19,920 bases of DNA from SIG607 sp045533195 (GCA_045533195.1 JAZSHI010000038.1:1-19920), one strand, 5' to 3'. Shown: positions 1-8,570, counted from the stretch's first letter. Translations and numbers: made by a program. The notes: a model not told the origin generated them from the letters alone.

Positions 1-1
1 C

Positions 2-3000
2 AGTAATATGTTCACTCTTTATGACAGCAATGGCAATGCTTCTGCATATGCTTGCGGTGAAGATTGGCATACAGCTACATATTTTATTACTACTCCTGAA
101 TCATTTACAAAGGATAATGCACTTGCATTCTATACAACCAACTATCATGGTATCAGTGCTGAAATTGATGATGTATCCGTTACAAAAGTCGGTGCTGATT
201 CCGGCATAATTCTCCTTAAAGATGAATATTCTGCAACTGATGAACTTTTCTTCGGAAAAGAAGGCGAAAAGATTAATCTTGATGAAAGGAATATTGGCGA
301 CAGAGCTAAGGATCCTTCTCATATCTTCGATGGTTGGTATGCAAACGTTGAGCGTACCGAAAAAATCGCCGAGGTTGCTTTCTCCAAGGAAGAAGATATA
401 ACCGTTTATTCCCGTTGGAATGCTCCTGTTACCGTTACCTTCAAGGATACTCTCAGCGATACCGAAACCAAAATTACGGGTATGGCAGGCGATGATTTCG
501 AATATCCGAAAGATCCTGTTGATCCCGAGGGCAAAGTATGGTTTATGGGTTGGTACAAGGATGAAGTAGGCACAACCCCTCATCTTGTGCCCAAATACGG
601 CTATGCTGATGAAACCATTTATACATACTGGAAGGGCGAAATCCCCGGCTTAACTCAGGATTTCGAAAACTATACTAAGGATAGTTATAATGTAAAAACC
701 AATGAAAACGGTCAGAAAGAAAAGTCTAACCGTCTTTACTTCGCTCCTACTATGACCAAGCAGAGTGAGGTTACCTATGGTGATAGCGGTAATGCTATTA
801 AATACCATTGGAATCCCGTACAGATTACCGATAAGGAAGACCATAACTATTATAATACTTCCCGTGTAACCTCTTATGATAACTATTTCCACCTCGGAAA
901 AGGTCTTGAAAACAACACACTTTATGTTGTTACCTTTAAGTATCTTGCCGAAAAGGCAGATGTACCCGTTAGTTTCTATATGACAACTGGTATTGAAAAT
1001 AACGCTTGGGGTAACAGAACCGTTTACGATACACTTAAAAATATTAAGTTGGATAGTGACGGTAAGTGGCATGAAATAACCTTCCAGTTTACCACTAACT
1101 TCAATAGCACAGGCACTGATGTGTTCTTCGGTATTAACAATATCGAAAAGGGCGAAGGTACCGGTATTGAAACTATCGTTTACTTCGACGACGTTGAAAT
1201 AGAAGCTTTTGCTCAGCCTTACGAGAGTGTTATTACCGTTAACACCAACGTAGAAGGCGAAGTTATTAACATTAAGGGTAAACGCGGCGACGAAGTCAAG
1301 CTTCCCGAAATCGAACATCCCGAAGGCGGAGTTTTCAAGGGTTGGTTCCTTGATAAAGAATTTACCGTTCCTTATGAAGGCAAAGTATTCGAAAGACTTC
1401 CTGTAACTGTTTACGGAAAGTGGGCTGAATACTTCACCATTAAACAGGGCTTTGAAAACTATACTCAGGATGCATATGAAGCTAAGGACTATACTAGAGA
1501 TAACGGTACTGCTGATGATAAGAGCGACGACTATACCGTTAAATATAGAAGCAACTACTATTATTTCTATACTACAATGTCTAAGCAGACTAAAGAGGTA
1601 AACAGCGGTAATTATGCAGTTAAATTCCACTGGAATACCGATCCCGCATTAGACAAGGACGTTTCTAAGCCGGACGGTAAAAACGCACAAAATCCTGATT
1701 CTTATGAGCATAAGCGTTATTCTGCCGAAGATAACCTTTTCTATGTAGGAAAGGGACTTGAAAACAATCAGGATTATACCATTACCTTTAAGTATAAGGT
1801 AGAAAAGGCTGATCAGGACGTACAGTTCTATGTTGTTTCTGCTATTTCCAACAACTCTTGGGGTGGACGTATAGTTTATAAAGCTCCCCAAACCACTGCT
1901 TTAAAGCCGACTGACGGCTGGGTAGAATATTCCTATGACTTTACTACCGGTGAAGTGGGCAGCGGTAATGCTGCTTTCCTTGGTGTTAAACTTTCTGAAC
2001 ACGAAGACGTAATTATGTACTTCGATGATATTAAGATTAAGTCTCATAACACCAATGAAGAAGTAGTTATGCTTATCGAACCCAATACTAACGAAGCAGC
2101 TATTAAGCATGTTGCTAAACGCGGCGATGCTGTTAAGCTTCCTGAGATAGTTCATCCCGAGGGTTATAAATTCTTAGGTTGGTATCTTGACAGTAAATTC
2201 ACAACTCCTTTCACCGATACTGTTTATCCCAATACTAATACAACCATTTATGCAAAATGGCTCGGTTATTCAGGCTTTACACAGACCTTTGAAAACTATA
2301 CTGCTGACCAGTGGGAAAAGCAGGCAGTAAATAAGGATAATGGTACTGCCGGTGTTACGAGCGACGACTATAAAGCAATTTATAAGAGTAACTATCTTAT
2401 TTTCTATACCACAATGTCTAAACAGAGTGATGTTGTGTATGGAGGTAATAATGCCATTAAGTTCCATTGGAACACCGATCCCGCACTTGATAAGGATGTT
2501 TCCAAACCTAATGGTAAAAATATCAATAATCCCGAATCTTATGAGCATAAACGTTATTCTTCAGACGATAACATTATCTACTTAGGTAAAGGTCTTGAAG
2601 ATAACCAGTATTATACCATTTCTTTTAAATACAAGGTAGAAAAGGCTGATCAGGAAGTTCAGTTCTATACTCTTACCGCTGCCGCTAACAACTCCTGGGG
2701 CGGACGTAAAGTGTATAAAGCTCCCGAAACAACTCAGCTTAAAAAGACTGATGGTTGGGTAGAATGTTCCTATAACTTTACTACAGGCACTATGGGTTCC
2801 GATAATGCCGCTTTCCTCGGTATTAAACTGACTGAAAACGAAGACGTTATTATGTACTTCGATGATGTTAAGATTAGATCTCTTACAACTAACGAAGAAG
2901 TGCTTATGTTCCTTGAAACCAATACTGCTCAGGGTACCATTAAGCACGTTGCCAAGAGAGGCGAACCGATTAATCTTCCCAAGCTTACCCATTCCGATGG

Positions 3001-5299
3001 AGCTGAATTCTTGGGTTGGTTTACAGATTCTGCTTATACCACTCCTTATGAAGAGACTATTTATCCCGAAGCTAATGTTGTGCTTTATGCTAAATGGGGT
3101 CCCTTCGCTATGTCCTTTAAGGAATATCCCTATGCAAACGACCCGCAAAATGACCCCAACATTTTTGCTGACAGCGGCAAGGGTATGGGTAAAGGCGATG
3201 ACTACGCACTTCGTTGGTACGTAAACCGTAAGGAAGACAATAAAACAGGTCTTGGTACTACTCAGGCTGCTCTTATTGCAAAGGGTATCGTTCACGACGC
3301 TATTTACAGAATTAAATTCGACTATAAGGGCGGAGCAAGTCAGACTAATCTGTTAAGCTTCAGATTACTTTCCGGTGATACCGGGAACCTTTGGTGGAAT
3401 GATGTTAACTATTACTACCAGCACACCTATACAGAGCTTCCTGCAGGCGGCACAAACGGTTGGAAATCTGTTGAGTTTATTATTAAAGCAAATGTTAGAC
3501 AAACCAGCTACGGAAAAGGTGAAGAACTCTATATCAGATTTAATGGCCAGACTCAAAAAGCCGGCGAAAAAATCGACGTTTATCTCGATAACGTTTTGGT
3601 TGAAATGGTTGAAGCTCCTTACGTTTACTTTGACGGTCAAAACGGCGGTGCCGGTGAACTCGTTACTGGTAAAGTAGGCGACGAAATTAAAGTTCCTGCT
3701 CCTCCCACACGTGTTGGTTACTCCTTCGCAGGCTGGTACAATGAACCTGAATGTGAAACAAAGTTTGAGCTTAAGACCTTGGCGGCTGATACCGCAGTAA
3801 TCGCTTATGCTAAATGGAACGAGTCCTCTACCTATGTTTACTCCTTCGAAAACTATACCTGTAACGAAACTACAGGTTACGTTCTCAGAAATGGTAAAGT
3901 TGTCTCCAATATAAAGAAGAGTGGTAATAAATCTCTCCGTATTGCTTATGACGAAGCAAACGAGAGTATAACTGCAGGTATGTTTGCTCTCGAAGACGGC
4001 GGTGCGATGTATAAGCTCGAACAAAAGAAAGAATACGTTATAACAGTTAACTACTATATCAAGGAATATACAGATGCTCCTATGTCTATGCAGTTCCTTG
4101 CATCTTCAGGTAAAAACATATATATAGGACGTAATACAGGTAAGACCTACCTTTGCGGTGCTATTGCCATTTCTTCTAAAGAAGCAAAAGAGCAGAAGGG
4201 CAAATGGATGACCAAGTCCTTTGCTTGTACCACCGCCAATTTAGATAGCGAAAGCTATACCGAGCTTTACTGCTACTTAAGCGGTATCAAAGGCTGGGAA
4301 GTTTACATTGACGACGTTACCATTAGACCTCTTGCTAAAGGTCAGGTTGCAGTAGCCTTTAATGCTGAAGGCGCAAAGGGTTGTCCTGAGTATCTTATCG
4401 GCAAAACCGGTCAGAGTTTTGAGAAAAAGGTTCCTGAAACCCTTACCAAAGAGGGTATGAAGTTCAAGGGTTACTTCACCAAATCTGCTGACGGCACCTT
4501 CCTTGAGAAGACCAGAGGTAACATGGTATTCGGAGAAAAGAGTGAACTTATTTACGCTCGTTTCCTTGACTATGAAATAATCGAAAACTTTGATGAAGGC
4601 TTCTATGATAAGGCATATTCAAAGGGACTCGGTTATACCATTCACGACTTCGACTATGAAGTATATGACAGCGAAAAAGAAGGCAACTCAAAGGATAACG
4701 TAACCAGCGGCAGATATTCTCTCCACAGAAAAGGTAACTCAATGTTCAATGAAAACTCGGTTATCTTAACTCTTGGTAACCAGATTGCTGAAGGTGAGCG
4801 TTATACCGTTTCTATGAAGGTGAAACTTGGTAAGCACTTCCACACCGACGGCGCTGTTAAGATTGTTTCCAGCCGTAGCTTTGAATATGCTTGGACAACA
4901 ACCGGTGACTACTATCCTGTAGTTCCCATTGCTGACCTTAAGCAAAATGAGTGGGTAGAGGTTTCCTACACCTTCAACTCTGTAGAAGGTTTCGTAACAC
5001 TTCAAACTCCAGGTTACGTTGAACTCTTTATAGATGACATTAAGTTCACACTTGCTGATGAAACAGTACCCCTAAGCGAACCTAAGGAATACACCGAATA
5101 CGTTGCGGCTGAACGCGATGCAAACGGTAACCTCCTCTATAAAGACAGAACCAATGTTGACGTATCTACAATTATTGACGCGTCCTTGGGCGCTAAGAGC
5201 TTCCCATGGCTCTACGTTGGTATCGGTGCGGGCGCACTCTTGCTCGTAGCAGTAGTTTTAGTACTTGTACTTGTTGTTTTCAAAAAGAAAAAGGCATAA
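2..5299 (+). CDS. Giant repetitive membrane-anchored surface protein (5' partial)
   Basis: The reading frame is open to the left edge, so the protein is N-terminally truncated; 1763 residues are visible from the ATG at base 8, which is probably not the start. It alternates two modules. One is a beta-sandwich-like domain starting near an FENYT motif and ending in YFDDV(K/E)I or a variant, resembling CBM4/9-type carbohydrate-binding folds (about 647-1203, 1442-2043, 2276-2880, 3112-3606, 3836-4330, 4570-5060). The other is an InlB B-repeat/Flg_new-like unit with a GW(Y/F) core and a terminal YAKW or variant; seven copies are seen (two near 190-640, then about 1225, 2056, 2890, 3616, 4340). The C-terminus has a hydrophobic helix (about 5204-5285) followed by KKKKA; no LPXTG motif is visible. 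The likely role, surface polysaccharide binding or adhesion, is inferred. The next gene, a GH16 lipoprotein 18 bp downstream, fits an operon. Domain names come from motif recognition, not a profile search. Confidence 0.85.
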   Translation, partial: SNMFTLYDSNGNASAYACGEDWHTATYFITTPESFTKDNALAFYTTNYHGISAEIDDVSVTKVGADSGIILLKDEYSATDELFFGKEGEKINLDERNIGDRAKDPSHIFDGWYANVERTEKIAEVAFSKEEDITVYSRWNAPVTVTFKDTLSDTETKITGMAGDDFEYPKDPVDPEGKVWFMGWYKDEVGTTPHLVPKYGYADETIYTYWKGEIPGLTQDFENYTKDSYNVKTNENGQKEKSNRLYFAPTMTKQSEVTYGDSGNAIKYHWNPVQITDKEDHNYYNTSRVTSYDNYFHLGKGLENNTLYVVTFKYLAEKADVPVSFYMTTGIENNAWGNRTVYDTLKNIKLDSDGKWHEITFQFTTNFNSTGTDVFFGINNIEKGEGTGIETIVYFDDVEIEAFAQPYESVITVNTNVEGEVINIKGKRGDEVKLPEIEHPEGGVFKGWFLDKEFTVPYEGKVFERLPVTVYGKWAEYFTIKQGFENYTQDAYEAKDYTRDNGTADDKSDDYTVKYRSNYYYFYTTMSKQTKEVNSGNYAVKFHWNTDPALDKDVSKPDGKNAQNPDSYEHKRYSAEDNLFYVGKGLENNQDYTITFKYKVEKADQDVQFYVVSAISNNSWGGRIVYKAPQTTALKPTDGWVEYSYDFTTGEVGSGNAAFLGVKLSEHEDVIMYFDDIKIKSHNTNEEVVMLIEPNTNEAAIKHVAKRGDAVKLPEIVHPEGYKFLGWYLDSKFTTPFTDTVYPNTNTTIYAKWLGYSGFTQTFENYTADQWEKQAVNKDNGTAGVTSDDYKAIYKSNYLIFYTTMSKQSDVVYGGNNAIKFHWNTDPALDKDVSKPNGKNINNPESYEHKRYSSDDNIIYLGKGLEDNQYYTISFKYKVEKADQEVQFYTLTAAANNSWGGRKVYKAPETTQLKKTDGWVECSYNFTTGTMGSDNAAFLGIKLTENEDVIMYFDDVKIRSLTTNEEVLMFLETNTAQGTIKHVAKRGEPINLPKLTHSDGAEFLGWFTDSAYTTPYEETIYPEANVVLYAKWGPFAMSFKEYPYANDPQNDPNIFADSGKGMGKGDDYALRWYVNRKEDNKTGLGTTQAALIAKGIVHDAIYRIKFDYKGGASQTNLLSFRLLSGDTGNLWWNDVNYYYQHTYTELPAGGTNGWKSVEFIIKANVRQTSYGKGEELYIRFNGQTQKAGEKIDVYLDNVLVEMVEAPYVYFDGQNGGAGELVTGKVGDEIKVPAPPTRVGYSFAGWYNEPECETKFELKTLAADTAVIAYAKWNESSTYVYSFENYTCNETTGYVLRNGKVVSNIKKSGNKSLRIAYDEANESITAGMFALEDGGAMYKLEQKKEYVITVNYYIKEYTDAPMSMQFLASSGKNIYIGRNTGKTYLCGAIAISSKEAKEQKGKWMTKSFACTTANLDSESYTELYCYLSGIKGWEVYIDDVTIRPLAKGQVAVAFNAEGAKGCPEYLIGKTGQSFEKKVPETLTKEGMKFKGYFTKSADGTFLEKTRGNMVFGEKSELIYARFLDYEIIENFDEGFYDKAYSKGLGYTIHDFDYEVYDSEKEGNSKDNVTSGRYSLHRKGNSMFNENSVILTLGNQIAEGERYTVSMKVKLGKHFHTDGAVKIVSSRSFEYAWTTTGDYYPVVPIADLKQNEWVEVSYTFNSVEGFVTLQTPGYVELFIDDIKFTLADETVPLSEPKEYTEYVAAERDANGNLLYKDRTNVDVSTIIDASLGAKSFPWLYVGIGAGALLLVAVVLVLVLVVFKKKKA
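1451..3110 (+). repeat. Tandem 837-bp (279-codon) intragenic duplication
   Basis: Two adjacent copies, about 1451-2287 and 2288-3110, keep an exact 837-bp register without indels. Matching anchors are the FENYT start (1451/2288), the HWNTDPALDKDVSKP segment (TGG at 1631/2468), the MYFDD segment (TAC at 2018/2855) and the HVAKRG segment (GTT at 2111/2948). Each copy is one jelly-roll-like module plus one Flg_new-like module. Protein similarity is high while many third codon positions differ, so this looks like an older duplication kept by selection on the protein. The preceding unit (from about 661) is related but shorter and more diverged. Confidence 0.85.
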
Positions 5300-5300
5300 G

Positions 5301-5307
5301 AAAGGAG
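5301..5307 (+). promoter_or_regulatory. Ribosome binding site of the GH16 lipoprotein gene
   Basis: AAAGGAG lies directly after the stop codon of the giant surface protein and 10 bp before the ATG at 5318. No promoter is visible in the 18-bp gap, so the two genes are probably cotranscribed. Confidence 0.7.
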
Positions 5308-5317
5308 AAAGACTAAT

Positions 5318-7198
5318 ATGAAAACTAAAATTAAAGGTATTGTATGTTTTATCTTAGCGGTTATTATGGTCGTATCCCTTTCTGCTTGTGCAGGGGCAAG
5401 CGTTCCTGCAAGTATCGATGAAGAAGGCATATTCGTTTATGCTGTCACTCGTGCTTTTGAACCCACGAATGAAGTAGAAACTGCTGCTAAAGAGCTTCGT
5501 CTTCTCTTAAAGGAAACCTTTGACTGCAAAATTAATATCCGTAAGGATGCTGCCTTTGAAGATTATGACGACAACTACGAAATCCTCATTGGTGACACAA
5601 ATAGAGAAGAAAGTGCTGTTGCAAAACAGAGACTTCTCGATAACCGTACTAACTGTTCTTCCGACTTTATTGTTGCAGTAATTAATGATAAAATCTGTAT
5701 TCAGACAGTTAATAACAAAATGATGCCCGTTGCTTACGAATGGTTCGCAAGTAACTTCTGTCAGACTCCTGAGGACTGGGCAAAGCTTAAGAAGAACTAC
5801 GAATTTATTTATGCTCCCGAAAGCCCTGCTCTTAATAACAGTGTAGCAGGTGTGGACCTTAGTAAATTCACCCTCGTTCTCCCCAGAAAAACCTCGATGC
5901 TTCACGGTCTTATTGTTGATGAATATATAAGCTTTTATGACCAGCACGACTATATTTTAAAAGAAGCAGAGGATATGGATGCCGAAGATGAATATGAAAT
6001 TCTTATCGGCGATTGCGACAGACCTGCAAGTAAAGACGTTACTGTAGAAGGCGACAACTACATAATCAAGGTAGTTGGCAAAAAGCTTGTTGTTAAGGGC
6101 GGTAGCGACCTTGCAACCTGGAGAGGCTTCAAGGCTCTCTTCGAAGAAGTAAAGGCTAACGAAGGTAAAGAGGCTGGTATCAACTGGGCAGACGGCTATA
6201 CAATTAACGGTAAATATGACGCAGCAGAAAAAGGCACCTTTACTCTTAACTGGAGCGACGAATTCGAAGGCTCTACTATTGACCTTACTAAGTGGAGTGA
6301 CTATCGTACCGGTCAGTCAGAAGTAACTGATTCCTGTCTTGGTGGAAAATCCTATAACGTAAACGTAAGAGGCGAATCCGCATACGAAGGCAGCGATAAA
6401 AGAGGTCTTATTCATCAGACCGACGGTGAGCTTGTTTGCGGTACAAAGCGTGTAAATGATATCGACTTTATCGGTTCTCAGATTTCTACCTACTGGACTA
6501 TGACCTGGAAGTACGGCGTAATGGACATCTATTCCAAACTTGCTCCCGATCCTGCATTCACTACCTACTGGGCAAACGGTGCATCTGTTGGTGCTGATGC
6601 GTTTATGAAGCGTTTCGGCGGTACAGAACAGAACCGTGTATGTATGACCGAAATCGACATCCTCGAAAACTACAGCCGTCCCCACGAATACGGTGCCACT
6701 GTTCACTGGTGGTGGTCAGCATATAACGCTGACGGTACCGCTAATACAGGTACTAACGGTCATAAAGGTCTTGGCGGTAACAATATCTTTAAGAGAGGCA
6801 CCGAAAACTCCGCTTATCTTGAATACAATCAGGAAAAATACGGCGACCTTCTTCCCGATGATTACCATATGTATTCATTCTACTGGGATGATAAGTGCAT
6901 TAAATGGGCATTCGACGGTAAAATATTTATGAATTATGAGTACAAGGACCACGAATCCGTATCTGTTCACTGTCTTATGAACTACTTCATTTCTTCCTGC
7001 GCTATGGGTTCACCCACTTATGGTTATACCTATAGTAAGGATGCTCACGAAAATTATTATGAGCACAGAATTGACTACATCCGTCTCTATCAGACCGATG
7101 CAGTAAACTCTCAGATGATTACTGCTTGGCCTGAAACTAAGGAAAACGGAACAGCAGTAGTACGCTATCCCGAAAATTCACTTGGTAGTCGTTATTAA
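5318..7198 (+). CDS. GH16 family glycoside hydrolase lipoprotein
   Basis: This 626-aa secreted lipoprotein has a signal peptide with an LSAC lipobox (lipidated Cys24), so it should sit on the outer face of the membrane. Residues about 33-285 hold two related segments, each with a YEILIGD core (YEILIGDTNRE and YEILIGDCDRP), probably a duplicated accessory domain like those N-terminal to other clostridial glycosidases. The C-terminal half (about 305-600) is a GH16 domain: it opens with NWSDEFEG and carries EIDILE, the family ExDxxE motif, with predicted nucleophile Glu445, Asp447 and acid/base Glu450. A following HWWW segment and YSFYWDD also fit the family. GH16 enzymes retain configuration and cut beta-1,3/1,4-glucans or galactans; the substrate here cannot be read from sequence. 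It shares an operon with the giant surface protein, suggesting joint capture and cleavage of a polysaccharide. Confidence 0.88.
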   Translation: MKTKIKGIVCFILAVIMVVSLSACAGASVPASIDEEGIFVYAVTRAFEPTNEVETAAKELRLLLKETFDCKINIRKDAAFEDYDDNYEILIGDTNREESAVAKQRLLDNRTNCSSDFIVAVINDKICIQTVNNKMMPVAYEWFASNFCQTPEDWAKLKKNYEFIYAPESPALNNSVAGVDLSKFTLVLPRKTSMLHGLIVDEYISFYDQHDYILKEAEDMDAEDEYEILIGDCDRPASKDVTVEGDNYIIKVVGKKLVVKGGSDLATWRGFKALFEEVKANEGKEAGINWADGYTINGKYDAAEKGTFTLNWSDEFEGSTIDLTKWSDYRTGQSEVTDSCLGGKSYNVNVRGESAYEGSDKRGLIHQTDGELVCGTKRVNDIDFIGSQISTYWTMTWKYGVMDIYSKLAPDPAFTTYWANGASVGADAFMKRFGGTEQNRVCMTEIDILENYSRPHEYGATVHWWWSAYNADGTANTGTNGHKGLGGNNIFKRGTENSAYLEYNQEKYGDLLPDDYHMYSFYWDDKCIKWAFDGKIFMNYEYKDHESVSVHCLMNYFISSCAMGSPTYGYTYSKDAHENYYEHRIDYIRLYQTDAVNSQMITAWPETKENGTAVVRYPENSLGSRY

Positions 7199-7206
7199 TT
7201 AAATAG

Positions 7207-7248
7207 AAAAGCAACTTATTGGAAAAATAAGTTGCTTTTTGTTTTTTT
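7207..7248 (+). terminator. Intrinsic terminator after the GH16 gene
   Basis: A 14-bp perfect stem (arms 7207-7220 and 7226-7239, containing GCAACTTATT and its complement) with a GGAAA loop is followed by an interrupted T-run to 7248. It ends the surface polysaccharide operon. Confidence 0.92.
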
Positions 7249-7260
7249 GTGTGATAGAAT
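7232..7260 (+). promoter_or_regulatory. Promoter of the B12 uptake operon
   Basis: TTGCTT (7232-7237), a 17-bp spacer and TAGAAT (7255-7260), preceded by TG to give an extended -10 (TGATAGAAT). The -35 overlaps the 3' arm of the upstream terminator. Predicted transcription start is near 7267, about 35 bp before the riboswitch. Confidence 0.55.
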
Positions 7261-7301
7261 GTTTTTGCGTTAGCTTTACAGTTTCTTTTTAAAAAAGAAT
7301 C

Positions 7302-7432
7302 AAAAGGGAAGCAGGGTGAAATTCCCTCACGATCCCGTCGCCGTAATGGGTTAAATGCCGCTTTGTGTCACTGTAGAAATATGGGAAGGCGCGGCAACAA
7401 AAAATGTCTCTAAGTCGGAATACCTGCTGTAA
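7302..7432 (+). ncRNA. Cobalamin (B12) riboswitch aptamer
   Basis: The conserved cobalamin aptamer blocks appear in order: GGGAAGCAGGGTGAAA (from 7306), a CCCTCACGATCCCG segment, GCCGTAA, GTCACTG, GGGAAGGC (7383-7390) and the B12-box-like AAGTCGGAATACCTGC (to 7427). The 5' GCAGG (7311-7315) can pair with CCTGC (7423-7427), closing the core. The switch precedes a DUF4430 lipoprotein and an ECF S component, consistent with repression of B12 uptake when adenosylcobalamin or another cobalamin is plentiful. The subclass was not determined. Confidence 0.94.
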
Positions 7433-7477
7433 GGTGCTGTGCAAAGTGTCACGAGGATGACGGCTTTGTGAAAAAAT

Positions 7478-7507
7478 CTTGCCTTCGGCGGAAGGCAAGT
7501 TGTTTTC
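7478..7507 (+). terminator. Riboswitch expression-platform terminator
   Basis: A 9-bp stem, CTTGCCTTC (7478-7486) and GAAGGCAAG (7491-7499) with a GGCG loop, is followed by a T-rich tract. It lies between the aptamer and the coding start, so control is probably by transcription termination. The 14-nt GTCACGAGGATGAC segment just upstream (about 7448-7461) may form the loop that kisses the aptamer; that pairing is inferred. Confidence 0.7.
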
Positions 7508-7568
7508 CATTGCTCTCTTTTTGACTTTGTACGGTGCGACGTAGTAAAGATCAAAAGGAGTATTTTTT

Positions 7569-7991
7569 ATGAAAAATATAAAGAAATTTAAAAATTTTCT
7601 TAAAAAAAGTATAGCTTTACTTGCCGCCGCAATGTTAGTATTTACTTTTTTTACCCTTGCAGGATGCAGGGAAAAGGGAGTTGACGGTATAGGCACTTCT
7701 GCATCTGCCGCTCAAAAGTCGGTAACCTTTAAAATAGTTTTTGAAAATGGGAGCGAAAAAACGGTTGAGCTTAAAACCGAGAAGGAAACTCTTGCCGAGG
7801 CGCTCGTTGAAGTAAAGCTTATTGAGTATGAAAAAAGCGGACTATATACCACTATAGACTCTGTCACCGCCGATTTCTCTAAAGACGGTGCTTGGTGGTG
7901 TATCACAAAGGGCGGAGAGATGCTTAATTTCGGTCTTAACGATATAAAAATTCAAGACGGAGAAGCCTATGAAGCAACCTACACAAAGTAA
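7569..7991 (+). CDS. DUF4430 (transcobalamin-like) lipoprotein, predicted cobalamin binder
   Basis: This 140-aa lipoprotein has a basic N-terminus, a hydrophobic stretch and an LAGC lipobox (Cys33), followed by a short linker. Residues about 53-140 form one small domain (start VTFKIVFENG; later FSKDGAWWCI, LNFGLNDIKI and a C-terminal GEAYEATYTK) that matches the DUF4430 pattern. DUF4430 is classified with the C-terminal cobalamin-binding domain of transcobalamin/intrinsic factor. The RBS AAAAGGAG (7553-7560) precedes the ATG by 8 bp. It sits under a cobalamin riboswitch and overlaps an ECF S-component gene. The inferred role is to hold cobalamin at the cell surface and pass it to the transporter; direct binding has not been shown for this protein. 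Confidence 0.85.
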   Translation: MKNIKKFKNFLKKSIALLAAAMLVFTFFTLAGCREKGVDGIGTSASAAQKSVTFKIVFENGSEKTVELKTEKETLAEALVEVKLIEYEKSGLYTTIDSVTADFSKDGAWWCITKGGEMLNFGLNDIKIQDGEAYEATYTK

Positions 7992-8529
7992 AGGCTTATC
8001 CTTAAAGGAAATTGCTTTTTTCGGCGTTTATTCGGCACTCATTATCGCATTTAAGGAAATAATGAACGTTCTTCCTAATATTGAACCCGTAACGGTTATG
8101 CTAATAGCCTTAACCTGTGTTTTCGGTGTAAAAGCGCTACTTCCCGCATACGTTTTTTCCATTATTCAGATATTTCTTCACGGCTTTCACCTTTGGAATA
8201 TGATATATCTTTATGTATGGGCAATGCTGGTACTTATATCACTTTGTTTTTTGCCGTTGCACAGTCTTATTGAAGCAAAAGCCGGTAAATCATCCCCCGT
8301 GTTACTGACTGTTTTGTGGACGGTTTTAGCAGCTCTTTTCGGCATTAGCTATGGAGTGATTTGCAGTCTTCCATACTTTCTGACCTTGGGGGTGCAGGGC
8401 GCTGTGGCCTGGATAGTTTCGGGCTTTACCTTCGATATTCTTCATTGTATCGGTAATGCCGTCATATCCGCGTTAATGTTTTTCCCCCTTTATAAAATCT
8501 TAAAGATTGCTAAGAGAAAACTTGCATAA
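7969..8529 (+). CDS. ECF transporter S component, probably for cobalamin
   Basis: A 186-aa, highly hydrophobic protein with about six predicted membrane segments between residues 13 and 180, the usual size and shape of the substrate-binding S subunit of energy-coupling factor transporters. The start overlaps the upstream DUF4430 gene by 23 bp, with an internal GGAGA site (7959-7963) five bases before the ATG, so the two are translationally linked. No EcfA/EcfA'/EcfT genes are nearby; a group II ECF system sharing a remotely encoded energizing module is expected. Cobalamin as substrate is inferred from the riboswitch and the DUF4430 partner, as with CbrT-type S components; the sequence alone does not fix the substrate. 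Confidence 0.82.
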   Translation: MKQPTQSKGLSLKEIAFFGVYSALIIAFKEIMNVLPNIEPVTVMLIALTCVFGVKALLPAYVFSIIQIFLHGFHLWNMIYLYVWAMLVLISLCFLPLHSLIEAKAGKSSPVLLTVLWTVLAALFGISYGVICSLPYFLTLGVQGAVAWIVSGFTFDILHCIGNAVISALMFFPLYKILKIAKRKLA

Positions 8530-8530
8530 T

Positions 8531-8570
8531 AAAAATTGCAGAGAACATTTCGTTCTCTGCAATTTTTTTT
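8531..8570. terminator. Bidirectional intrinsic terminator
   Basis: A 16-bp perfect stem (arms 8531-8546 and 8552-8567, core TTGCAGAGAAC) with loop ATTTC is flanked by A-runs and T-runs on both sides. It can end the B12 operon on the plus strand and the deacetylase gene on the minus strand, whose stop codon it touches. Confidence 0.92.

Noticed and set aside
650..1630. Long open frame on the minus strand inside the giant surface protein gene (and similar ones at 2582-3295 and 3365-4024)
   Set aside because: No ribosome site or promoter; low-complexity antisense translation of a repetitive, codon-biased gene. The plus-strand frame has clear domains.
7289..7696. Open frame on the minus strand across the riboswitch region
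   Set aside because: It is antisense to a well-supported riboswitch and lipoprotein gene, and has no domain or ribosome site.
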